Shown piece by piece: positions 58,242 through 64,000 of a stretch of DNA of 64,000 nucleotides (position 1 is the stretch's first letter; each line of letters opens with the position of its first letter). The stretch spans positions 186,001 to 250,000 of the forward strand of contig NZ_CAMFJF010000002.1 of assembly GCF_945956895.1 (NCBI RefSeq), read 5' to 3'. This stretch comes from an uncultured Allobosea sp. Lineage in GTDB: Bacteria > Pseudomonadota > Alphaproteobacteria > Rhizobiales > Beijerinckiaceae. Position numbers and translations under genes: made by a program. A model generated the notes under the pieces. The model was not told the origin of the DNA. It ran no database searches and saw nothing but the letters and a program-made list of their open reading frames with translations.

Positions 58242-58772
58242 CTAACCAAAACCCGCGACAACGGTTTCGATGGGCAGGAACAGCGTCCGGCTGTCCTCGG
58301 GATATTCTATGAACTCCGCGCAGCGCAGATAGAAGCGTTTGGCCGCCCCATCCTTCGCTTGCACCATCACCGCCCCGATGCCGATGCTTTGCGAGGCCAG
58401 CGCGATCCGCCGCAGCGCGTCCGACAACAGGTCCGCGCCGAGGCCCTTGCCTGCATGGTCGAGGCTAACGGCGAGCCGCCCGATGATCGAAACCGGAATC
58501 AGGTCGGGTGCGTTGCGTCGCACCTTGCCGGGAGCTGCGCCCCGCTCAACCGATCCCGCCGAGATACAGAAATAGCCGACGACCCGATTTCCCGCGCACA
58601 CGACGTAGGTGCGCGAGAACCGGCTTTCGTTCTTCAAGGCCCGGTGCCGCAGCCAGTCGTTCAGTGCAGGCTCGCCGCAGTCAAACGCGGAAAGATCATG
58701 CTCCGCCGTCAACGGAACGGGGGCAGACAGTCGCGGGTCGGGATGGTCCGGCGAGTCGTCTATTTCTGCCAT
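58242..58772 (-). CDS. GNAT acetyltransferase toxin (TacT-like)
   Basis: 176 residues. The GNAT fold shows the acetyl-CoA loop HAGKGLGADLLSDALRRIAL and the typical FDCGEPALNDWLRHRALKNE N-terminal block of TacT/AtaT-type toxins. VVCAGNRVVGYFCISAGSVE and RFYLRCAEFIEYPEDSRTLF follow. Such toxins acetylate charged aminoacyl-tRNA and stop translation. The start overlaps the antitoxin stop by 13 bases. Specific target tRNA is unknown. Confidence 0.85.
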   Translation of the reverse strand: MAEIDDSPDHPDPRLSAPVPLTAEHDLSAFDCGEPALNDWLRHRALKNESRFSRTYVVCAGNRVVGYFCISAGSVERGAAPGKVRRNAPDLIPVSIIGRLAVSLDHAGKGLGADLLSDALRRIALASQSIGIGAVMVQAKDGAAKRFYLRCAEFIEYPEDSRTLFLPIETVVAGFG

Positions 58773-59101
58773 GCCGGGGTCCGGCGCAGCAGCGCCTTGA
58801 GCTTCGGTCCCGGCGCGGGCGGATTGTCGAGCGCGTGCATGAAGGCGTCGTAGCGTTCGGAGTCCAGCGTGAACAAACGCTGATCGAGCAGCACATCCAC
58901 CGCTTGCCGCCGTGCACTTTCCACCATGAACTCGGTGCGCGTCTTACCAAGGACCGCCGCCGCATCGTCGATGAGCTGGCGGGTGCCGGTTTCGATACGC
59001 AGGTTGATGCTGCCCTTGGCGTCAGCCGCAGAGGCGCGCGCCGCGACGACAGCGGCCGCAGAGCGGGAAGATTCGGAGGGGGCGAGACGTGTTTTTGCCA
59101 T
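58760..59101 (-). CDS. DUF1778 (TacA-type) antitoxin
   Basis: 113 residues from the ATG at 59101; an upstream frame to 59494 is unlike the family. A ribbon-helix-helix DNA-binding domain (KGSINLRIETGTRQLIDDAA, AVLGKTRTEFMVESARRQAV) is followed by a toxin-binding tail (FTLDSERYDAFMHALDNPP). The N-terminal 30 residues (SESSRSAAAVVAARASAADA) are an unusual Ala-rich extension. It neutralises the GNAT toxin and likely represses the operon at the 59120 dyad. Confidence 0.85.
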   Translation of the reverse strand: MAKTRLAPSESSRSAAAVVAARASAADAKGSINLRIETGTRQLIDDAAAVLGKTRTEFMVESARRQAVDVLLDQRLFTLDSERYDAFMHALDNPPAPGPKLKALLRRTPAWQK

Positions 59102-59119
59102 GACCGGAATATGGGCGTT

Positions 59120-59140
59120 TGTATCCACACTGTCAATACA
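59120..59140. promoter_or_regulatory. Probable operator of the toxin-antitoxin pair
   Basis: TGTAT-11 bp-ATACA, a perfect dyad 19 bp upstream of the antitoxin start on its promoter side. Ribbon-helix-helix antitoxins of this type bind such sites. Confidence 0.5.
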
Positions 59141-59332
59141 GAAGAAGGTAAGGAACGTATGGGCGTCGCCCTTCGGGCCGGGCTTTCGGCTACGCCGGAC
59201 CCACGGCAGCGGCGCGTTTCGGCCACTCGGCTTCAATCCCCTAACGCATGACTGTCGCCAGTTAGAAATGCGGCCCCGACGCTTGCGCGCCGGGGCTTTG
59301 TCACTGGCGGCCCTCCGGCTCTCTACGGCGCA

Positions 59333-59461
59333 ATGTGGAAGCGCGTTCGCCTCCGGGCCGGCGCGGCTGCCGCCGCGTCTTATCTGATCGCTACGAAGAA
59401 GATTGCTAAGGGCGTTGCCCTCGCGCGGCGCAAGAAAACTCTCCGGCCTTTCGCGGCATAA
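59333..59461 (+). CDS. Possible small basic ORF in the ardA leader
   Basis: 42 codons, starting MWKRVRLRAGAAAASYLIAT and continuing KKIAKGVALARRKKTLRPFA. Very basic. There is no clear ribosome-binding site. The 59242-59609 stretch also has a hairpin (CCCCGACGCTTGCGCGCCGG near 59277). The frame could be chance; it is listed because it fills an otherwise empty leader. Confidence 0.25.
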   Translation: MWKRVRLRAGAAAAASYLIATKKIAKGVALARRKKTLRPFAA

Positions 59462-59609
59462 ACGGCCCGCTCCCCGCAAGCGGGTCCCCTCCATTTATTC
59501 CACGGTGCCAAAGACTTCTCCTGCGCCTTGCTACCCGTGGCTCGCCGCCGGGCAAGGGTTCAGGAGCGGCGCTTCGCTGCTCTGAACCCCAAACCCGAGG
59601 ATCAGAGAC

Positions 59610-60140
59610 ATGACCAACCTTTCCGACAGCAATCCCCGCATCTATGTCGCCTGCCTTGCCGCCTACAATAACGGCTATCTGCATGGGGCTTGGATCGACG
59701 CGGATCAGGACGCGGATGAAATCAGGGACGAAATTGCGGCCATGCTCGCACGGTCCCCCATCGAGCACGCGGAGGAATATGCCATCCATGACTACGAGGG
59801 CTTCGAGGGCGTCACCATCAAGGAATATGCCGGCATCGACACCGTGGCGCGCATCGGCGCGTTCATCGCAGAGCATGGCGCGTTAGGCGCTGGCTTGCTG
59901 GAGCAGTTCGTCGGCGACATGGACCAAGCCGAAACCGCCTTGCAGGACTGCTATCACGGCCAGTTCGCTAGCCTTGCCGACTTCATGGAGGACTTGACCG
60001 CTGAAAGCGGCACCACGATCCCCGAGGCGCTGCGCTACTACATTGATTGGAAAGCAATAGCCCGTGATGCTGAAATGAACGGTGAGTTTTTCACAGTCGA
60101 AACCTCACACAACGAGGTGCATGTGTTTTCCAGTCAATGA
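59610..60140 (+). CDS. ardA: ArdA-family antirestriction protein
   Basis: 176 residues. The N-terminus PRIYVACLAAYNNGYLHGAW with IDADQDADEIRDEIAAMLAR is the ArdA signature. EYAIHDYEGFEGVTIKEYAG and the very acidic surface (many Asp/Glu) match a DNA-mimic protein that blocks type I restriction enzymes in the recipient during conjugation. Preceded by GAGGATCAGAGAC. A terminator follows at 60235. Confidence 0.9.
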   Translation: MTNLSDSNPRIYVACLAAYNNGYLHGAWIDADQDADEIRDEIAAMLARSPIEHAEEYAIHDYEGFEGVTIKEYAGIDTVARIGAFIAEHGALGAGLLEQFVGDMDQAETALQDCYHGQFASLADFMEDLTAESGTTIPEALRYYIDWKAIARDAEMNGEFFTVETSHNEVHVFSSQ

Positions 60141-60234
60141 AAACCGGAGCACCTTGCCCGCATTTTGCGGGCGGGCGTATCGCGGAATCATCGAAATAGT
60201 GTTAAGCAAAAAATAACCAAGAATGATCGGACTG

Positions 60235-60262
60235 GCCGCTCAAGGTATCTGCTTTGAGCGGC
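60235..60262 (+). terminator. Hairpin terminator after ardA
   Basis: GCCGCTCAA-10 bp-TTGAGCGGC, 9-bp perfect stem followed by TTCTATATTT. It separates ardA from the DUF6499 gene. Confidence 0.65.
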
Positions 60263-60339
60263 TTCTATATTTCTAGCGATCTTTGAACCTCTAAGGGCTG
60301 GGCGCTGCCTTGCGCGCCCCGGCTTTGGGAGGTGACGCC

Positions 60340-60555
60340 ATGCTTAGCATCGACTGGCGTTCGCCGGTGGCATACAGGCACGCGAAGCACATTTCGGCCG
60401 CCGGTTTCGCTTGGGAATATCTGCGCCGGAATGACGATTATCGTCAGGAGTTCCAGACCATCGCACTAACCGGAGGACCGTCCGGCCGTGACCTTGCAGC
60501 GTTCGCGGATCGCTGGGGGTTGCGATTTCCCGTGCGATCCCGACGCGCCGCATGA
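60340..60555 (+). CDS. DUF6499 transcriptional-regulator-domain protein
   Basis: 71 residues from the ATG at 60340, with GGGAGG seven bases upstream. MLSIDWRSPVAYRHAKHISA and AGFAWEYLRRNDDYRQEFQT are the DUF6499 signature. The frame then reads RDLAAFADRWGLRF and stops after VRSRRAA. The next frame carries the continuation into a DUF2285 domain, so this may be the first half of a fused protein (see findings). Confidence 0.75.
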   Translation: MLSIDWRSPVAYRHAKHISAAGFAWEYLRRNDDYRQEFQTIALTGGPSGRDLAAFADRWGLRFPVRSRRAA

Positions 60556-61123
60556 CTGGCCGACGCCAATCTGGAGTCCGAACCTTCAACCGCAAGCGGT
60601 GATGCTGTCGCCGGTCGAGCATAAGGACGGCGACACCGAACCGATATTGACGCTGGCTCATCTCGCCGGCCTTGATCTGCGCCGCGCTGCCGATGGCTGG
60701 CATGGTATCTGGCAGGTTGATGGCGTCACACATCAATTCTGGCTTCCCGAGGCGACTCCCGACGCCGCCGCCTTCTATGCCGTCACCCTGCCGATGGATT
60801 CCTTTCTGGAGCTTCGCGCTCACGCTGCCCGCCGTTTCTGGCGGTCCCTCAACGGCCGGGCACCCGGTCCCGATTTCCGCGCGGTCCCTGCCCAGCTCCG
60901 GCAATGGCATATCCTGTCGCTGCGCGCGCTTGACGCTCGGTTGCATGGCGAGAGCTATCGCACCATCGCCGAAGTCCTGCTCGGCTTTCGAGGCACTAAG
61001 GAGGATTTCGAGAACGATCCGCGCAAGAACAAAGCTCGCCGCTTGGTCGCGCACGGTATCAAGATGATGCGGGGCGGCTATCGCCTGCTGCTCCACTACC
61101 CTATCAAGCCCGGCAAGCGTTGA
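60488..61123 (+). CDS. DUF2285-domain protein
   Basis: 211 residues in the +1 frame relative to the DUF6499 gene, overlapping it by 68 bases. The N-terminal part reads FPCDPDAPHDWPTPIWSPNL. The DUF2285 domain is at the C-terminus: LRALDARLHGESYRTIAEVL, then DPRKNKARRLVAHGIKMMRG. Such proteins are common regulators or maintenance factors in alphaproteobacterial ICEs. The true start is uncertain. Confidence 0.75.
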   Translation: MTLQRSRIAGGCDFPCDPDAPHDWPTPIWSPNLQPQAVMLSPVEHKDGDTEPILTLAHLAGLDLRRAADGWHGIWQVDGVTHQFWLPEATPDAAAFYAVTLPMDSFLELRAHAARRFWRSLNGRAPGPDFRAVPAQLRQWHILSLRALDARLHGESYRTIAEVLLGFRGTKEDFENDPRKNKARRLVAHGIKMMRGGYRLLLHYPIKPGKR

Positions 61124-61390
61124 TCGTTAGCGAGCACCGTCTTGTTGCAAGTCGCAAACTTACTGCCAGTTGCAACAAAGAGGTGCGATACGAAAAGAAC
61201 CGGAAAGCCAGCCCTCGGGGAAATGTTGCGGACTTTAGAATTCCTACGAGAACTTCAGCAGGAATGGAGTGGATCTAACAAACTGCTTCATGTGTCAAGA
61301 ACGGCAAGGCGGCTTCTCAACTGAATAACTCGTTGCTTAATCTATGTTTTCGCACGACCATGCCTGAAATGTATTTTGAGGAAATTTTCC

Positions 61391-61924
61391 ATGACCTTAC
61401 TAAAGACGCTGCGTTTGATTCTCAGTCCTTGCGCCCCGGTGGATCGTGTTAACTTCATCCAGCTAGAGCTTGACCCAGAAGTGATGCGGTTTCTTAACAA
61501 TGGTGCGGTTGATCATGACAGGATCGATTCGACGACCGCGCCGTTTCTCATGCCACGAGGAACCGAGCCGAACGTCTGGACAGCGCGACGCAATGCGGAT
61601 GACGAGTTCGTCGGCTGGTTCTGCTTGTTGCCGAAAGGGAGGGCGTTAGCTGAGATCGGATATCGACTGCGCCGGGAAGCTTGGGGTCAGGGGCTGGCAA
61701 CTGAAGGAGCTTTGGCTCTTATCGGTTGGGGCTTCGAGGTCGCGGGATATGACAAGATTGTGGCCAATACAATGGCGGTCAACCAAGGGTCGCGCCGTGT
61801 AATGGAGAAGGTTGGTATGAAACACACGCGGACGGATTTCTTGGATTTTCCCGACCCCATACCCGGCACGGAGCACGGCGAGGTAACGTATGAGTTGACC
61901 TGTTCAGAATGGGCCAACAATTGA
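61391..61924 (+). CDS. GNAT-family N-acetyltransferase (RimJ/RimL-like)
   Basis: 177 residues from the ATG at 61391, with GAGGAAATTTTCC upstream. It has LLKTLRLILSPCAPVDRVNF, then EIGYRLRREAWGQGLATEGA (acetyl-CoA loop) and GYDKIVANTMAVNQGSRRVM, EKVGMKHTRTDFLDFPDPIP. It is more AT-rich than its neighbours, suggesting a cargo gene. Substrate unknown. Confidence 0.8.
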   Translation: MTLLKTLRLILSPCAPVDRVNFIQLELDPEVMRFLNNGAVDHDRIDSTTAPFLMPRGTEPNVWTARRNADDEFVGWFCLLPKGRALAEIGYRLRREAWGQGLATEGALALIGWGFEVAGYDKIVANTMAVNQGSRRVMEKVGMKHTRTDFLDFPDPIPGTEHGEVTYELTCSEWANN

Positions 61925-62051
61925 GAGGCATATCAGCTTTTAGGACGTGACAAAGCCACGCGAAACGTCAGCGATGAGGTCGATTCCTGCCGGCCGGATA
62001 TCGTGAAATTCCAAAGCTTCCGAGGTGAAGTAAACTGAAAACCGCCGATGC

Positions 62052-62339
62052 TCACGCCTTGTTAGCTGCCGCCTGTTCCAGAATCTTACGATAGCCCTCT
62101 CGCGATAGCCATTGCGCGCGTTCGAGGTGGCTTTGCCAGCAACGATAGGTCCGAAGTTCCTCGGCTGCCGGATCGCGGTGCAGCACGATCCGCGCGACTT
62201 CCTTCCAGTCCGCGCCCTCGGCCTTCGCATCGAGAAGGCGCAGATAGGTAACGTAGTGGCGTTCGTCATAGGTGGTTATGGCGTCGCCGGCTGGCGCTTC
62301 GTCGTCCACATCGGGATCGAGTTCGACAGGAACCCGCAT
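62052..62339 (-). CDS. DUF2285-domain protein, short
   Basis: 95 residues from the ATG at 62339 (GGGGG six bases upstream). It reads MRVPVELDPDVDDEAPAGDA, then YDERHYVTYLRLLDAKAEGA, DWKEVARIVLHRDPAAEELR and WQSHLERAQWLSREGYRKIL, the compact DUF2285 form. It is convergent with the GNAT gene. Confidence 0.75.
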   Translation of the reverse strand: MRVPVELDPDVDDEAPAGDAITTYDERHYVTYLRLLDAKAEGADWKEVARIVLHRDPAAEELRTYRCWQSHLERAQWLSREGYRKILEQAAANKA

Positions 62340-62801
62340 AGTCATCCCCCGTATCCGAGAGAGCTTGTCTGCGGTGCGCCCCCGCAAACGATTCTCTCTG
62401 ACTCTTGGTGATCGGGGAGTTCGAAACCGCTGTTACACGGCCCCATGGCCTTTAGCTCGGAAAGCCTGTTGTATACGCCACAGGCTCCCCGACCATAGGT
62501 CAAGGAGTGCGGTGCCGTAACGGCCGGCACCAAACGGTAACAGAGGGGTTTCGACGCCCCGGAGCAGCGCGTCTGCTCCACCCATGATCTTAGCCGAGCT
62601 GCGCGCGGATGTCTTTGCCTATTCGGCGCGGCAGGCAACGAGCCGTTGAAATCCTTCACCTACTAGCCAGCGACGCCCCCGAGGGGGGTGCCGCCAGCGC
62701 ATAGACGCAAATGCGGCACGCTACGCGCCGCCGATCCCTCGCCATGGTTCGCCACAGTCCGCTGCCGCCCCCGGCAGCCCAATCCCGACTGGAGGTGATC
62801 C
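62340..62801. other. Non-coding control region before the AlpA-like gene
   Basis: About 460 bp without a supported gene. It contains short dyads such as CCCCCGAGGGGGG (near 62676) and GGTGCCGTAACGGCCGGCAC (62512-62530). It may hold promoters of the DUF2285 gene and of the AlpA-repA operon. Nothing more specific was recognised. Confidence 0.4.
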
Positions 62802-63071
62802 ATGCCCAACCCGCTTGCGGGCCTGCCGCCGCGCCTGTTGCGCACCAAGGAAGCCGCGCGCTTCCTCGGCATATCCATCCGCACTCTTGAGAAACATCGC
62901 ACCTACGGCACCGGCCCGACCTATCGCAAGGTCGGCGGTCGCGTCCTCTACACCGTCCGCGATCTGGAGGACTGGAGCGCGGTCGGCGAACGTAAATCCA
63001 CCCGCGACAAGACCGCCGGCACCGTCTTTCCCGCGCGTCCGCTCACACCCGAAGAACGGGACGAGTGCTAG
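62802..63071 (+). CDS. AlpA/excisionase-like helix-turn-helix protein
   Basis: 89 residues. LLRTKEAARFLGISIRTLEK, then HRTYGTGPTYRKVGGRVLYT and VRDLEDWSAVGERKSTRDKT form a MerR-type winged helix (HTH_17). GGAGGTGATCC directly precedes the start. Encoded immediately before repA, as in related elements; it may control replication or excision. Confidence 0.82.
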   Translation: MPNPLAGLPPRLLRTKEAARFLGISIRTLEKHRTYGTGPTYRKVGGRVLYTVRDLEDWSAVGERKSTRDKTAGTVFPARPLTPEERDEC

Positions 63072-64000
63072 ATGCTGCGCGAGGACGATCACACCCCCGC
63101 GCCGCCGACCGAGGACAGCGAGCGCAGCCGCCTAGACCCCTTCGTGGTCGCAACGGGCGATGCGCCGCCGCGCGACCAGCGCGACTTGATGGAACGGCCG
63201 TTTTTCTCGCTGGCGAAGACCCCGCGCACCAAGCCGATTCTCTACAAGGCCGCCGACATAGAGGTGCAGGTGTTCGGGATGCCCGAGCACGGCATGGCGA
63301 CCATATGGGACGCCGATGTGCTGATATGGGCGGCCTCGCAGATCGTCGCGGCCGAGAATGACGGCCTCACGACTTCGCGCTTCGTCCGGTTCACGCCCTA
63401 CCATCTGTTGCGCGCCATCGGACGCCCGACCGGCAATCACCAATACCGGCTTCTGAAAGCCGCGCTGGCGCGGCTGCAATCGACCGTCATCGCCACCACC
63501 ATCCGCAACGGCCCGCATTGGCGTCGCCGGCAATTCTCATGGATCAACGAGTGGGAGGAAATGACGACGCGCGCCGGCCGCGTCGAGGGCATGGAGTTCG
63601 TCCTGCCCGAATGGTTCTACAACAGCGTCATCGACCGCTCGCTGGTCCTGACCATCGACCCGGCCTATTTCCGGCTGACTGGCGGCATCGAGCGATGGCT
63701 TTACCGCGTCGCCAGAAAGCACGCCGGGCACCAGCGCCACGGCTGGATTTTCGAGGTCGCGCACCTTCATCAGAAATCCGGCAGCCTCGCGCGGCCTTCC
63801 GATTTCGCGCTCGACCTGCGCCGGATCGCGGCCCGCCAGCAACTCCCCGGCTACCACCTCCAGATCGAGCGGGAAGACGGCCGCGAACTGCTGCGCATCC
63901 GCCCCGAAAACTTATCAACAGGCACTGTTGATAACCCTGTTAAACCCATCGGCACATCAGGCGCACGGGGTATCGGCACATCAGGCGCAAGACTATCGGC
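63072..64000 (+). CDS. Replication initiator protein A (RepA), cut by window edge
   Basis: At least 309 residues; the right edge cuts the gene. It starts MLREDDHTPAPPTEDSERSR; the initiator domain includes RDLMERPFFSLAKTPRTKPI, VRFTPYHLLRAIGRPTGNHQ and DRSLVLTIDPAYFRLTGGIE, RWLYRVARKHAGHQRHGWIF, which match the RPA family of alphaproteobacterial plasmids and ICEs. The tail has IGTSGARG and IGTSGARLSA repeats that arise from iteron-like DNA (see origin entry). It would let the excised element replicate. Confidence 0.85.
   Translation, partial: MLREDDHTPAPPTEDSERSRLDPFVVATGDAPPRDQRDLMERPFFSLAKTPRTKPILYKAADIEVQVFGMPEHGMATIWDADVLIWAASQIVAAENDGLTTSRFVRFTPYHLLRAIGRPTGNHQYRLLKAALARLQSTVIATTIRNGPHWRRRQFSWINEWEEMTTRAGRVEGMEFVLPEWFYNSVIDRSLVLTIDPAYFRLTGGIERWLYRVARKHAGHQRHGWIFEVAHLHQKSGSLARPSDFALDLRRIAARQQLPGYHLQIEREDGRELLRIRPENLSTGTVDNPVKPIGTSGARGIGTSGARLS
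63912..63989. other. Origin-like cluster inside repA: paired DnaA-box-like sites and iteron-like repeats
   Basis: TTATCAACA-5 bp-TGTTGATAA (63912-63934) is a perfect inverted pair, each one base from the DnaA-box consensus TTATCCACA. It is followed by direct copies of ATCGGCACATCAGGCGCA at 63948-63965 and 63972-63989, and a further ATCGGC at 63995. Spacing is 24 and 23 bp, about two helical turns. The combination is typical of an iteron origin, here within coding sequence. Confidence 0.6.

Noticed and set aside
61142-61324. 60-codon frame before the GNAT gene
   Set aside because: Starts on a non-ATG codon without a ribosome site, no family resemblance; probably leader sequence.

Overview
The window is GC-rich chromosomal DNA from an alphaproteobacterium, most likely of the order Hyphomicrobiales (Bosea-like). 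That placement is an inference from three things: the housekeeping order trigger factor - clpP - clpX - lon, the rnr - DUF983 - NUDIX - rpmG block, and the density of branched-chain-amino-acid-type (Liv) transporters and LysR/GntR regulators. No rRNA gene, CRISPR array or complete insertion sequence was seen.

Layout. 1-8.8 kb: the start of phnW (2-aminoethylphosphonate transaminase) with a divergent LysR regulator, an FAD monooxygenase, a cupin and a five-gene Liv transporter (livKHMGF, minus strand). The monooxygenase and livK promoters share a near-identical 17-bp palindromic motif. 9-15.6 kb: a minus-strand operon with an SsuABC-like uptake system, a GntR regulator, an Ldh-family protein lacking both catalytic histidines, a BAAT-like acyl hydrolase and a DUF1684 protein. 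15.9-27.2 kb: a plus-strand catabolic operon with a LysR regulator, a dehydrogenase, GalD/GalB/GalC-type enzymes (lower gallate / 4-oxalomesaconate pathway), a second complete Liv transporter, a MetE-C-like zinc methyltransferase and an extradiol-type dioxygenase. 27.3-37.9 kb: a GntR-controlled tricarboxylate- or hydroxyacid-like cluster. It holds a FbpABC-type ABC transporter, an Asp/Glu-racemase-family protein and an aconitase paralogue on one side. On the other side of the regulator are an isocitrate/isopropylmalate-type dehydrogenase, a leaderless solute-binding-fold protein and a stub of a DUF1537 acid-sugar kinase.

37.9-40.5 kb is a decayed accessory patch around tRNA-Asp and tRNA-Val (lipoprotein, broken SOS-associated peptidase). 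40.7-47.5 kb is the protein quality-control block (lon, clpX, clpP, tig) ending at tRNA-Leu. 47.6-57.9 kb holds a multicopper-oxidase fold without copper ligands, gntK-gnd, an AraC regulator, DUF2000, a short transcript with a perfect Shine-Dalgarno leader, rnr, DUF983, NUDIX, rpmG, an I78 inhibitor and DUF2161.

From about 57.95 kb to the right edge is a mobile element (ICE or integrated plasmid). It carries a GNAT/DUF1778 toxin-antitoxin pair, ArdA antirestriction, DUF6499/DUF2285 proteins, an AlpA-like HTH protein and a RepA-type initiator. The 3' coding part of repA carries paired DnaA-box-like sites and iteron-like repeats. Short palindromic intergenic repeats of two or three families are scattered through the host part, one nested inside another.
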